A DNA stretch of 14,158 bases. It comes from RGIG5472 sp051867615. Its GTDB lineage: Bacteria; Bacillota; Clostridia; Oscillospirales; Oscillospiraceae. The notes under the pieces were generated by a model. It saw nothing but the letters and a program-made list of their open reading frames with translations, did not search any database and was not told the DNA's origin. Positions 1-7,245 of the stretch are shown here, piece by piece (the first letter of the stretch is position 1; each line of letters starts with the position of its first letter). The translations under genes and the position numbers were made by a program. Where the stretch lies: contig JBJDYU010000031.1 of NCBI GenBank assembly GCA_051867615.1, positions 1-14,158 on the forward strand, in the 5' to 3' direction.

Positions 1-1
1 C

Positions 2-322
2 TCCATCCCCACCGCCATCATCGGCGGCGTCAGCTTCATCCTCTACGGTATGATCTCCGCCGTGGGTGTGCGCAACGTGGTGGAGAACCAGGTGGACCTG
101 ACCAAGAGCCGCAACCTCATCGTGGCCGCCGTCATCCTGGTCTGCGGTCTCGGCTTCTCCGGCGGCATCACCTTCACCGTGGGCGACGCCACCATCACCC
201 TGACCTCCCTCGCCATCGCCGCCATCGCGGGCGTGGCCCTCAACGCCATTCTGCCCGGCAAGGACTACGTCTTCGGCGCCAGCACCAAGGGCGACAGCGC
301 CGCCAACCTGGGCACCTATTAA
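2..322 (+). CDS. uraA: Uracil/xanthine permease, C-terminal fragment (5' end outside window)
   Basis: This is the last 106 residues of an inner-membrane nucleobase transporter of the NCS2 (uracil/xanthine permease) family, which imports uracil or xanthine with protons. The reading frame is open from base 2 and has no start inside the window, so the gene is cut by the window edge. The visible part begins with the family's IPTxxIGGVSxxLxGMI segment, a helix with the typical glycine pattern, followed by the RNVVENQVDLTKSRNL loop and two hydrophobic segments, ending near NAILPGKDY. These match the C-terminal end of UraA-like proteins. A hairpin terminator follows 22 bases after the stop. Uracil is the likelier substrate from the sequence pattern, but xanthine cannot be excluded because the substrate-binding residues lie upstream of the window. 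Confidence 0.85.
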   Translation, partial: SIPTAIIGGVSFILYGMISAVGVRNVVENQVDLTKSRNLIVAAVILVCGLGFSGGITFTVGDATITLTSLAIAAIAGVALNAILPGKDYVFGASTKGDSAANLGTY

Positions 323-344
323 TCTATCGAAAGCACACAAAAAG

Positions 345-374
345 ACCGGAGGGCATTGCCCTCCGGTTCTTTTT
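345..374. terminator. Bidirectional rho-independent terminator
   Basis: A perfect 9-bp stem (345-353 with 359-367) with a 5-base loop is followed on the plus strand by a T-rich run (370-374). On the minus strand the same stem is followed by the complement of the A-run at 339-343. It therefore can end both the permease transcript and the converging DUF523 transcript. Confidence 0.85.
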
Positions 375-411
375 CTGTTTATGGCGGTCCGGGTACCTGC
401 CGCTTCCGGCA

Positions 412-855
412 TTACGCCTCCAGCAGCTCCCCTATCCGGGACTCCCCCAGCACCGTGACGCCGCTCTCGCGCAGTGCCTCCGCCGTGACGCCCCAGCCCT
501 CGCGCAGCGTGCCGGTGAAGCTGCCGTCATAGATACTTCCGCTGCCGCAGGAGGGGCTGCGCTCTTTCAGAAGCGCTTTCTTCGCCCCGTACAGCCTTGC
601 GAGACGCACCGCCTCCTCCGCCCCCCGGCGGAAGGCTTCCGTCACGTCCCGGCCATCGCGGTCCAGCACCCGCTCGCCCGCGCGCTCGGCGGGCGTCCGG
701 GGCGTGGGCAGGCCGCCCATGACCTCGCCGCAGACGGGCACGAGGTGATACCGCCGCAGGAGCTCCGGCAGCTCTGCCAGCTCTTTCCCGCCGCCGTCGT
801 AGCGGCAGCGGACGCCCATGAGACAGGCGCTGACGAGGAGGGTCTCCTTTTCCAT
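412..855 (-). CDS. DUF523 family protein, TudS-like (thiouracil desulfidase family)
   Basis: A 147-residue protein with all DUF523 hallmarks: SACLMG near residue 9, RCRYDG at 16-21, PVCGEV at 40-45 followed by GGLPTPR, a GRDVT block near 68-72, and KERSPSCG at 97-104 followed by IYDG. Cysteines 11, 17, 42 and 103 are the candidates for binding an iron-sulfur cluster. Characterised members of this family (TudS) carry a [4Fe-4S] cluster held by three cysteines and remove sulfur from 2-thiouracil to give uracil; applying that activity here is inference. The usual CPE motif reads CGE in this copy, keeping the glutamate. The start codon lies one base beyond the stop of the Nudix gene, so the two are probably translationally coupled. 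Length is normal for the short, single-domain form. Confidence 0.85.
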   Translation of the reverse strand: MEKETLLVSACLMGVRCRYDGGGKELAELPELLRRYHLVPVCGEVMGGLPTPRTPAERAGERVLDRDGRDVTEAFRRGAEEAVRLARLYGAKKALLKERSPSCGSGSIYDGSFTGTLREGWGVTAEALRESGVTVLGESRIGELLEA

Positions 856-856
856 G

Positions 857-1336
857 TCAGACGATCCTTTCTCCGTTCAGCTCCGCCTGCACCAGAGCCT
901 CGCCCCGGTAGCGCAGGCGCAGGTGGAAGAAGTCCGCTCCCGCCTCCAGCAGGCTGAGAAAGAGCTTGTCCCCCTCCCAGAGCTTCTTTTTCCGCAGCTC
1001 CTGCTTCGGCAGCCAGCAAAGCTCCCCCTCGTCGCACTCGCGGATGGTGCCGGTGTAGGCCGTGGCGGTGAAAAGGTGCATATCCTCCGCCGGCCAGCGG
1101 TCGGACTCGAAATGCACCACGCCGCGGTAGCGGTACTCCGTCAGCGTCAGGCCCGTTTCCTCCCGCGCCTCCCGCAGCATACACTGCTCCGCGTCCTCGC
1201 CTTCCTCGAACTTGCCGCCCACGCCGATCCACTTGTCCTCGTTTTCGTCGTCCTTCTTTTTCGTCCGGTGCAGCATGAGATACTGCGTCCTGTCCTCGCT
1301 TTCGATGTAGCAAAGGCTGGTCTGCTTCTCCGCCAT
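857..1336 (-). CDS. Nudix hydrolase, MutT/8-oxo-dGTP diphosphatase-like
   Basis: A 159-residue Nudix protein. The Nudix box (GX5EX7REUXEEXGU) is complete at residues 41-63, with Gly41, Glu47, Arg55-Glu56, Glu59-Glu60 and Gly62 all present, so the metal-binding catalytic site is intact. The preceding KWIGVGGK segment is the form found in 8-oxo-dGTP diphosphatases and related MutT-like enzymes that clean oxidised nucleotides from the pool; the exact substrate cannot be read from the sequence. The ATG is preceded by a GAGAGGGA ribosome binding site on the minus strand. The gene lies 54 bases downstream of the AraC-type regulator with no terminator visible between them, and one base upstream of the DUF523 gene, which suggests a shared transcript. 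Confidence 0.9.
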   Translation of the reverse strand: MAEKQTSLCYIESEDRTQYLMLHRTKKKDDENEDKWIGVGGKFEEGEDAEQCMLREAREETGLTLTEYRYRGVVHFESDRWPAEDMHLFTATAYTGTIRECDEGELCWLPKQELRKKKLWEGDKLFLSLLEAGADFFHLRLRYRGEALVQAELNGERIV

Positions 1337-1390
1337 GGCGCGTCCCTCTCTTTCCCGGCCCCAGTCACGGCAGCGGCGGTATCCGGGAAT

Positions 1391-2365
1391 TTACTCTTTC
1401 TCTCTTTTTACCGGTCTGACATATTTCCAAAAGTGCTTGCAGTCATGATAGAAATAAAACACCCGGCCCTGCGTGGTGTCCAGCCGGTAGCCGCTGGCCG
1501 GATAGTCAAACTCCTTCATGGCTTTTTCGATCTCCGCCTCCACGGCGGCGTTTTCCGTTTCAAAGTCAAACGGCCCGTGTTCAAAAACGATGTACTCCCC
1601 CTCGGGAACGTCCATCAGCTGCATCTGCGGCGGCACCTCGCCGTCGTAATCCACCGGCAGGCGGACGCCGTAGGCCTCCGCCAGCGGAATGCCCCAGCTG
1701 CAAATTCTGCCCGCCGGTTCATTGATGAACGCCATCAGCTGACCGCTTCCGCTGTCAGCCTCGTCTCCTCCCATGTCATCCAGCTTCCCCTGAATGCTCT
1801 CCAGCAGGCCGCAGATCGTCTCGCAGTCCTGCCCGGGAATAAGGCTCTGCTTCTGCCAGAAGTCCCAATACCCGATGCTTTCGTAGTTCCTGATGTGCAG
1901 AAACTTGTGGGCCGGGATCGTCACAAAATAGGTCTTTACGCTCTCCGTTGTCTTTGCCATACCTGCTCCTCCGATTCCTAATAAATAGCAGTCAAAGGGC
2001 CTGATGACGGTGCGAAGCACCACCGGGACCGGTTTTTTCTGATACTCGCTGGGCGTGATCCCGTAGGCTTCCCTGAATGCGCGGGTGAAGGCTTCGTGAG
2101 ACGAAAAACCGTAACGCAGGGCAACGTCCAGAATGCCGCTGTCCGTGTCGCGGAGCTCTTTCAGCGCGAAAGCCAGCTTCCTGTAACGCAGATACTCCCG
2201 CAGCTGCATCCCGGAGATCTCCCTGAACTTCCTTGACACGTAGAACTCGGAATATCCCAGCTCCTGTGCCAGCCGGTGCAGCGTGATCGCCTCATCGCTG
2301 CGGCTTTTGATGCAGCCGTCGATCTCGTACGCGATCCTCTGGATATTCTTATACCACTCGTACAT
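1391..2365 (-). CDS. AraC-family regulator with C-terminal GyrI-like effector-binding domain
   Basis: A 324-residue transcription regulator laid out like Rob. An N-terminal AraC DNA-binding domain covers about residues 5-110: the first helix-turn-helix is around LAQELGYSEFYVSRKF and the second around DVALRYGFSSHEAFTRAF, ending in GITPSEY, the AraC signature. The rest, about 125-320, is a GyrI-like (AraC_E_bind) ligand-sensing domain, rich in aromatic residues and ending in FYFYHDCKHFWKYVRPVK. The ligand is unknown. The ATG at 2365 is chosen because AGGAGGTG sits just upstream; an in-frame start ten codons earlier would place this ribosome binding site inside the gene. A consensus -10 TATAAT lies 33 bases upstream of the start. 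The regulator could control its downstream neighbours, the Nudix and DUF523 genes, but nothing in the sequence shows its target. Confidence 0.9.
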   Translation of the reverse strand: MYEWYKNIQRIAYEIDGCIKSRSDEAITLHRLAQELGYSEFYVSRKFREISGMQLREYLRYRKLAFALKELRDTDSGILDVALRYGFSSHEAFTRAFREAYGITPSEYQKKPVPVVLRTVIRPFDCYLLGIGGAGMAKTTESVKTYFVTIPAHKFLHIRNYESIGYWDFWQKQSLIPGQDCETICGLLESIQGKLDDMGGDEADSGSGQLMAFINEPAGRICSWGIPLAEAYGVRLPVDYDGEVPPQMQLMDVPEGEYIVFEHGPFDFETENAAVEAEIEKAMKEFDYPASGYRLDTTQGRVFYFYHDCKHFWKYVRPVKREKE

Positions 2366-2397
2366 CCTCGCACCTCCTCCCCCCTTGACTTGCATCC

Positions 2398-2403
2398 ATT
2401 ATA
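2398..2403 (-). promoter_or_regulatory. -10 element of the AraC-type regulator promoter
   Basis: A perfect TATAAT on the minus strand, about 33 bases before the regulator's start codon. I see no good -35 hexamer at 16-18 bases and no TG extension, so the promoter may be weak or activator-dependent. Confidence 0.5.
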
Positions 2404-2513
2404 CCGAAGCAGGCGGCGCAGCGCTTGATTTCACTTGCGGAGTTTTCGTATTTTCAGTTATATGCGCTCCCTCTCTGCGGGTGATAAACGCCGCTTCCCC
2501 GCAGGGCGCCGTC

Positions 2514-3026
2514 TTAAAACACCGACGGCTTATGGAAGACGCGCAGCTTGGCCTCCCCCAGAATATCGCTCCGGGAGACCTCGCCGAAGGCGCGGCTGTC
2601 GATGCTGACGCTGCGGTTATCGCCCAGCAGGAACACGCAGCCCTCCGACACCGTCAGGTCCACTGCCCCCTCGGTGACAAGGCCCGCCTCCAGATACGGC
2701 TCCTCCAGCCGCTCTCCGTTGATATACACGCTGCCGCTGTAGATCTCCACATGGTCCCCCGGCAGGCCGATGACCCGCTTGACCAGATTCTCCTGCCCCA
2801 GCTCCTCGCTGCTGAACACCACGATATCGCCGCGCTCATAGCTGCCAGTCTTCACGATGAAGATATAGTCGCCGTCCAGCAGCGTGGGATACATGGAGGT
2901 CTGATGCACCACCACGGGCTTCCACAGGCCCAGCAGCAGCGTCGCCGCGAACAGGAGCACAAATACCGCCATTGCCACGGTGCTCCCATTCTCCTTCCAA
3001 AACTGTTTCGTCTTTTTCTCTGTCAC
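2514..3026 (-). CDS. lepB: Signal peptidase I, small Gram-positive type
   Basis: A 170-residue membrane-anchored serine protease that cuts signal peptides from exported proteins on the outer face of the membrane. A single N-terminal helix (about residues 17-34) precedes the catalytic box QTSMYPTL with the nucleophile Ser44. Lys83 in LVKRVIGLPGD completes the Ser-Lys dyad. The closing signature GDNR at 135-138, followed by DSRAFG at 143-148, is also intact. Length matches the compact SipS-like enzymes of Firmicutes. The start is GTG: AGGAGG lies 9 bases before it, and the longer open frame upstream runs through sdaAA on another frame. It sits 53 bases downstream of sdaAA on the same strand with no terminator seen between, so it is probably co-transcribed with the serine dehydratase genes, although no functional link is known. 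Confidence 0.92.
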   Translation of the reverse strand: MTEKKTKQFWKENGSTVAMAVFVLLFAATLLLGLWKPVVVHQTSMYPTLLDGDYIFIVKTGSYERGDIVVFSSEELGQENLVKRVIGLPGDHVEIYSGSVYINGERLEEPYLEAGLVTEGAVDLTVSEGCVFLLGDNRSVSIDSRAFGEVSRSDILGEAKLRVFHKPSVF

Positions 3027-3079
3027 TTGTGTCCGCCTCCTGCGCTTCGGCGCTCCTGCACGCCGCGTTTTTCCGTTTT

Positions 3080-3949
3080 TCAGCTCTCCCGTATGCGCGC
3101 TCCGACCTGTTGGCCGAAGGGCGTGGCCGCAAGACCGCCCAAAGCCGTCTCCCGCAGCTCCGGCGGCAGGCGCCGGCCCACCTCGCCCATGGCTACGATG
3201 ACCTCGTCCGCCGGGACGCGGCTCTCGATGCCGGCCAGAGCCATGTCCGCCGCGCTCACCGCGTTCACCGCGCCGATGACGTTGCGCTTGACGCAGGGCA
3301 CTTCCACCAGACCCGCCACCGGGTCGCACACAAGGCCCATCAGGTTTTTCAGCGCCATGGCGACGGCGTGGGCGATCTGCGCCCCACTGCCGCCGCGCAG
3401 CTGCACCAGCGCGCCCGCCGCCATGGCGGAGGCGGTGCCCACCTCCGCCTGACAGCCGCCCTCGGCCCCGGAGATGGAGGCCCGCTGGGCGATGACCGCG
3501 CCGATACCGCTGGCGGTGTACAGCGCCTCCAGCACCTGCCTTTGATTGAGCTCGCCGCCGCGCCACAGCGGCAGCAGCACCGCCGGCAGCACGCCGCAGG
3601 AGCCCGCCGTGGGCGCCGCCACGATGCGGCGCATACAGGCGTTGGACTCCGCCATGGAGAGCGCCTCGGCGATGACCTCGCTGACATAGCCGCCGCTCAT
3701 GGCCTCGCCCCGGCGGTTATACTGGCGCATCTTCAGCCCGTCGCCGCCCACAAGGCCGCTGACGGAGCGCCGCTCGCCGGTATAGCTGTCGGAGGCCTCC
3801 TCCATGGCGTGCCACACGGTGAGCATCCGCGCCATGGACTCCTCCCGGCTGCACTCCCGGCTCTCCACGTCGCTCTCCAGCACGATCTCCCAGAAGGCCT
3901 TGCCCTCCTCGTCGGCCCGGCGGAGGATCTCCTCCATGGAATCAAGCAT
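3080..3949 (-). CDS. sdaAA: L-serine dehydratase, iron-sulfur-dependent, alpha subunit
   Basis: A 289-residue catalytic subunit that deaminates L-serine to pyruvate and ammonia in the cytoplasm, feeding fermentation. It shows the SDH alpha signatures: PTAGSCG at 113-119, GAEGGCQAEVG at 161-171 and MGLVCDPVAGLVEVPC at 204-219. Cysteines 166, 208 and 219 have the 42- and 11-residue spacing of the three cluster ligands in characterised type 2 enzymes, so the oxygen-sensitive [4Fe-4S] site appears intact. The start codon overlaps the end of sdaAB by 8 bases, which points to coupled translation of the two subunits. The two-gene arrangement is the Firmicute form, as opposed to the fused single-chain enzyme of enterobacteria. 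Confidence 0.95.
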   Translation of the reverse strand: MLDSMEEILRRADEEGKAFWEIVLESDVESRECSREESMARMLTVWHAMEEASDSYTGERRSVSGLVGGDGLKMRQYNRRGEAMSGGYVSEVIAEALSMAESNACMRRIVAAPTAGSCGVLPAVLLPLWRGGELNQRQVLEALYTASGIGAVIAQRASISGAEGGCQAEVGTASAMAAGALVQLRGGSGAQIAHAVAMALKNLMGLVCDPVAGLVEVPCVKRNVIGAVNAVSAADMALAGIESRVPADEVIVAMGEVGRRLPPELRETALGGLAATPFGQQVGARIRES

Positions 3950-4622
3950 TGTCCCGTTCCTCCCTCTTGTCGTAGTACGTTACCTTCAGGATGCCCGGGA
4001 AAGCCGCGATCCACTCAATGAGCCGGGGTTCCACCGCCTGATCCGTTTCGATCACCATCAGCGCCTCGCCGCCCTTACGATGGCGGGAGAGGCGCATATT
4101 GGCGATATTGATGCGGTAGTTGGAGAGGAGCCGCGTCACCTCCGCGATGGTACCGAACTCGTCCTGGTTGTGGATGACGAGGGTGTTGAAATGCCCGTCA
4201 AACTCCACCTCGATGCCGTCCAGCTCGTTGACCAGGATCTGACCGCCGCCCACGGAGGAAGCCCGCATCTGCAGCGTCTTCCCGCTCTCGCCCACGAGCT
4301 CCAATACCACGGTGTTGGGGTGCGCGCCGTGCAGCTCCGTCTTTTCAAAGCTGTATCTGAGGCCCGCCTTCTCCGCCTCCTCAAAGGCGAAGGGGATGCG
4401 CATATCGTCCGGGTTCATACCGAGCAGACCCGCCAGCAGCGCCCGGTCCGTCCCATGGCCCCGGCCCGTGGTGGCAAAGGAGCCGTGGAGCAAAATCCGC
4501 GCCTGCCGCACCTCCTCCCCCAGCAGAATGCGGCCCATCTTGCCGATGCGGGCCGCTCCCGCCGTGTGGGAGCTGGAAGGCCCTACCATGATGGGGCCTA
4601 AAATATCGAAAATATCCGCCAT
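3942..4622 (-). CDS. sdaAB: L-serine dehydratase, iron-sulfur-dependent, beta subunit
   Basis: A 226-residue partner of SdaAA. The N-terminal domain carries the family motif GPSSSHTAGAARIG at about 14-27, and HGSFATTGRGHGTDRA follows near residue 46. The C-terminal part from about residue 144 is an ACT domain (NTLVIHNQDEFGTIAEVTRLL), a fold that commonly binds amino acids; in this enzyme it is thought to sense serine. It is the first gene of the minus-strand serine dehydratase cluster. An AAAGGCGG ribosome binding site precedes the ATG, and a plausible extended -10 promoter lies about 40 bases upstream. Confidence 0.95.
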   Translation of the reverse strand: MADIFDILGPIMVGPSSSHTAGAARIGKMGRILLGEEVRQARILLHGSFATTGRGHGTDRALLAGLLGMNPDDMRIPFAFEEAEKAGLRYSFEKTELHGAHPNTVVLELVGESGKTLQMRASSVGGGQILVNELDGIEVEFDGHFNTLVIHNQDEFGTIAEVTRLLSNYRINIANMRLSRHRKGGEALMVIETDQAVEPRLIEWIAAFPGILKVTYYDKREERDNA

Positions 4623-4658
4623 ACCGCCGCCGCCTTTCGCGTCGTTTCTTCTGCCTAT

Positions 4659-4687
4659 ATCCTACCACAGGCCGAAGCGAAATCCAA
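4659..4687 (-). promoter_or_regulatory. Probable promoter of the sdaAB-sdaAA-lepB cluster
   Basis: On the minus strand TTGGAT (4682-4687) is followed after 17 bases by TAGGAT (4659-4664) with an adjoining TGG extension. This is a reasonable sigma-A site placed about 37 bases before the sdaAB start. It is divergent from the promoter of the pseudouridine synthase gene. Confidence 0.4.
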
Positions 4688-4768
4688 CTGTGTCCTCCTC
4701 CAATTTTTGCAGCCGGAGGAAGTCCCTCCCACCGCAAAATGTTGACAGCGCCCGATCCGGCATTTTTC

Positions 4769-4798
4769 CTGTCGCAAAGGCACAGGCTGTGCTATACT
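4769..4798 (+). promoter_or_regulatory. Extended -10 promoter of the RluA-type synthase gene
   Basis: TGCTATACT at 4790-4798 is an extended -10 element 40 bases before the ATG. The matching -35 position (4769-4774, CTGTCG) is weak, as often with TG-extended promoters. A perfect TTGACA at 4742-4747 is too far upstream (45 bases) to belong to it. Confidence 0.55.
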
Positions 4799-4837
4799 GG
4801 CAGTATCTGAAAAAACGAAACGGCAGGAGGTCCTCCC

Positions 4838-5716
4838 ATGCCCTATCTCACCCTACACATCGGAGCGCGCCTGCAGGGGCAGACCGTGCGCAGCGTTCTG
4901 AAAACCGAATGTCACGTCTCCTCCGATATGCTGGCGCGGCTGAAGCGCCGGGAGGACGGCATCCTTGTGAGCGGCCGCCCCGCCCGGGCCAATACGCTCC
5001 TGCGCGAGGGGGACGAGCTTTCCTTTTCCCTCGCGGACGAGCCCCGCGAGACGCCCATCCCGCCGGTGGACGTGCCTTTGGAGATCGTATATGAGGACGA
5101 ATACCTGCTGGTACTGAACAAGCCCGCCGCCATGCCCACCATTCCCTCCTCCCTCCAGCCGGGAGAGCCCAGCGTGGCGGGTGCGCTGTCCCACCGCTAT
5201 GGCGGGGCGCTCCGCTTCCACGCGGTGAGCCGGCTGGACCGGGGCACCACGGGCCTGCTGGCAGTGGCGAAGTACGGCTATATCCATGACCTGCTGCGCC
5301 GCAGTCTGCACGAAGAGCTGCGGCGGGAATACCTGGGCGTGGCGGTGGGATCGGTGACGCCGGAGCGCGGCCGCATCGACCTGCCCATCGCCCGGGCGGA
5401 GGGCTCGCTGATCCTCCGCTGTGTCTCCCCTGATGGGGCGGAGGCCCACACGGAGTATGAAACGCTCCGCCGCGCGAACGGCTTCACCCTGCTGCGCCTG
5501 CGGCCCCTGACAGGACGGACCCACCAGCTGCGGCTCCACCTCTCCGCCATCGGCTATCCTCTGGCGGGAGACTTCCTCTACGGCACGGAGGACCGCGAGC
5601 TGATCTCCCGGCCCGCCCTGCACTCGGCGGAGCTTTGGCTGCGCCATCCCATCAGCGGCGAGCAGCTCCACTTCACCGCGCCCCTGCCGGAGGATATGGC
5701 CCGGCTGCTGCGGTAG
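4838..5716 (+). CDS. RluA-family pseudouridine synthase
   Basis: A 292-residue RNA pseudouridine synthase. An S4-like N-terminal segment (about residues 12-65) is followed by the catalytic domain, with the family motif SRLDRGTTGL at 131-140. Asp134 is the expected catalytic aspartate that attacks the uridine ring. Other family marks are VYEDEYLLVLNKPAAMP at 84-100, RTHQLRLHL and GDFLYG near the C-terminus. The protein converts specific uridines in rRNA or tRNA to pseudouridine; whether it acts like RluC, RluD or a paralogue cannot be decided, as Clostridia carry several copies. The ATG has AGGAGG about 7 bases upstream. It stands alone on the plus strand, converging with the SPFH gene. Confidence 0.92.
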   Translation: MPYLTLHIGARLQGQTVRSVLKTECHVSSDMLARLKRREDGILVSGRPARANTLLREGDELSFSLADEPRETPIPPVDVPLEIVYEDEYLLVLNKPAAMPTIPSSLQPGEPSVAGALSHRYGGALRFHAVSRLDRGTTGLLAVAKYGYIHDLLRRSLHEELRREYLGVAVGSVTPERGRIDLPIARAEGSLILRCVSPDGAEAHTEYETLRRANGFTLLRLRPLTGRTHQLRLHLSAIGYPLAGDFLYGTEDRELISRPALHSAELWLRHPISGEQLHFTAPLPEDMARLLR

Positions 5717-5754
5717 CTTTTCCGCGCGTTTTGTCCGCTGCAAGACGGAGAATA

Positions 5755-5790
5755 TACAACGGGGACGGCCTTTCGGCCGTCCCCGTTGTA
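5755..5790. terminator. Long hairpin between convergent genes, probable terminator
   Basis: A perfect 16-bp inverted repeat (5755-5770 with 5775-5790) with a TTTC loop, 38 bases after the synthase stop and 61 bases beyond the stop of the converging SPFH gene. No T-run follows directly on either strand; the nearest is at 5800-5804 on the plus strand. It may still stop both transcripts or protect their 3' ends. Confidence 0.55.
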
Positions 5791-5851
5791 ATGTATAGGT
5801 TTTTCAGCGCTTTGGCACGGTGGCGGAAAAAGCCGCTGTGCCTTTCCGGCG

Positions 5852-6742
5852 TTACTTCTTATCCGTCAGGGCGTCCTTCACCGCCACGCCGAGCCCAGCG
5901 AGAGAGGCGATGTCGCTGGGGATGATGATCTTCGTGGCCTGGCCGTCCGCCGCCGCCTGGAAGCTTTCCAGCGCCTTATACTTGATGACCTGGTCGCTGG
6001 GAGCCGCCTGGTTCAGCAGCTCCACGGCTTTGGCGTTGGCCTGCTGCACCCGCAAAATGGCCTCGGCCTCCGCCTCCGCCACGGCGATCTTCGCGTACTT
6101 CTCCGCGTCGGCCCGGAGGATGGCGGACTCCTTCTCGCCCTCGGCGATGAGGATCTGGCTCTTTTTCTGGCCCTCCGCCTGCAGGATGCTCTCCCGGCGC
6201 TCACGCTCGGCGCGCATCTGCTTTTCCATGGCCTCCTGGATCTCGGCGGGCGGCGTGATGTTCTTCAGCTCCACGCGGGTGACCCGGATGCCCCAGGGGT
6301 CGGTGGCCTCGTCCAGCACGTCCCGCATCTGGGCGTTGATGGTGTCGCGGCTGGTCAGGCACTCGTCCAGCTCCAGCGAGCCGATGATGTTGCGCATGGT
6401 GGTGGCGGTGAGATTGTCCAGCGCCTGCATGGGATGCTCCACGCCGTAGGCGTAGGCCTTGGGGTCCATGACGGCGAAGTACAGCACCGCGTCGATCTTC
6501 AGCGACACGTTATCCTTGGTGATGGCGCGGGACTCCGGCGTGTCGAACACCTGCTCCTTCAGCGACACCTTCCGGGCGATGCGGTCCACCAGAGGGATCT
6601 TGATGTGCAGACCCGCGTTCCAGGTGGTCTGATAGGTGCCCAGCCGCTCGATGACATAGGCCCGGGCCTGGGGCACGACGGAGATGTTCGCGATGAGCAG
6701 CGCCAGCACCAGCACGGCGATTACGATGAAAACAATTTGCAT
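5852..6742 (-). CDS. SPFH/Band 7 (stomatin/prohibitin-like) membrane protein
   Basis: A 296-residue protein of the stomatin/QmcA type, which forms oligomeric scaffolds at the membrane and in bacteria is often tied to membrane microdomains or protease control. One N-terminal helix (residues 1-20) is followed by the defining SVVPQARAYVIERLG segment and the Band 7 domain to about residue 170. A long charged, alanine- and glutamate-rich coiled coil follows (about 168-240, with MRAERERRESILQAEGQK and repeated EAEAEA), then a hydrophobic C-terminal tail. AGGAGG lies upstream of the ATG. It is 43 bases downstream of a small two-helix membrane protein gene and probably shares its transcript. The usual partner of such proteins, NfeD, is not visible here. 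Confidence 0.9.
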   Translation of the reverse strand: MQIVFIVIAVLVLALLIANISVVPQARAYVIERLGTYQTTWNAGLHIKIPLVDRIARKVSLKEQVFDTPESRAITKDNVSLKIDAVLYFAVMDPKAYAYGVEHPMQALDNLTATTMRNIIGSLELDECLTSRDTINAQMRDVLDEATDPWGIRVTRVELKNITPPAEIQEAMEKQMRAERERRESILQAEGQKKSQILIAEGEKESAILRADAEKYAKIAVAEAEAEAILRVQQANAKAVELLNQAAPSDQVIKYKALESFQAAADGQATKIIIPSDIASLAGLGVAVKDALTDKK

Positions 6743-6785
6743 GACAGTTTCCTCCTATTGATGTTGATGGTCCACGGTTTCTCTC

Positions 6786-7187
6786 TCAAAAGTCCCAGGG
6801 GTCGTCGTAGGCCTGACTCTTTTGCCAGCTGTGATGCTCGCTGTAGGCGCAGGGATCCGCGCTGCCCCGGGGCCGCTCCCGCCGGGTACGGCGGTAATGG
6901 TCGGCGTGCATCTCCTCGCCGGTCTTCTCCCGAAAGCCGCTCCACTCCGCGCCGTCCGCCTTCCGCTTTTTCGCCGCGCCCACGGCCCAGAGCACGGCGC
7001 AGAGCACGACTACAAGCAGCAGCGGGACGACGAAAAGCCGGGATACGCCGCCGCTTTGCGCCACACGCGAGAACACGCCGTTTACCAGCAGCACCGCCAA
7101 AAACGCGCCCACAACAATGACTGCGCCCCCCGGCTTGCGGCTGCTTTGCGTTTCAAAACCCCGGTAGCCGCTGTTTTTCAAAGGCAT
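6786..7187 (-). CDS. Small two-helix membrane protein of unknown function
   Basis: A 133-residue protein I do not recognise. About 20 polar residues precede two hydrophobic helices (roughly 21-39 and 50-71), which are joined by a short RVAQSGGVSR loop. A basic stretch (AAKKRK) then suggests that the tail faces the cytoplasm. The tail of about 60 residues is rich in charge and aromatic residues and holds His94, His97, Cys113, His118 and His119, ending in DDPWDF. The ATG at 7187 is preferred over an in-frame start ten codons earlier because AGGAGG precedes it with normal spacing. It lies directly upstream of the SPFH gene on the same strand, with a 43-base gap, so a partnership is plausible. 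It has no NfeD-like domain that I can see. Confidence 0.75.
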   Translation of the reverse strand: MPLKNSGYRGFETQSSRKPGGAVIVVGAFLAVLLVNGVFSRVAQSGGVSRLFVVPLLLVVVLCAVLWAVGAAKKRKADGAEWSGFREKTGEEMHADHYRRTRRERPRGSADPCAYSEHHSWQKSQAYDDPWDF

Positions 7188-7245
7188 GGCAGATTCCTCC
7201 TCTCCTTTGCTCCGCAAGGTGTTTCCCTTGTTTTTCCTGTCAGTG

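Noticed and set aside
818..1981. 387-codon plus-strand open frame opposite the Nudix and AraC genes
   Set aside because: It runs antisense to two well-supported genes with intact family motifs, and its translation shows no recognisable domain. Long shadow frames are common at this GC content.
2283..3452. 389-codon plus-strand open frame opposite lepB and sdaAA
   Set aside because: Antisense to signal peptidase I and serine dehydratase; histidine-, leucine- and alanine-rich composition without domain signatures.
4742..4747. Perfect TTGACA as a -35 for the pseudouridine synthase gene
   Set aside because: It lies 45 bases before the TATACT element and no -10-like hexamer occurs at 16-18 bases from it.
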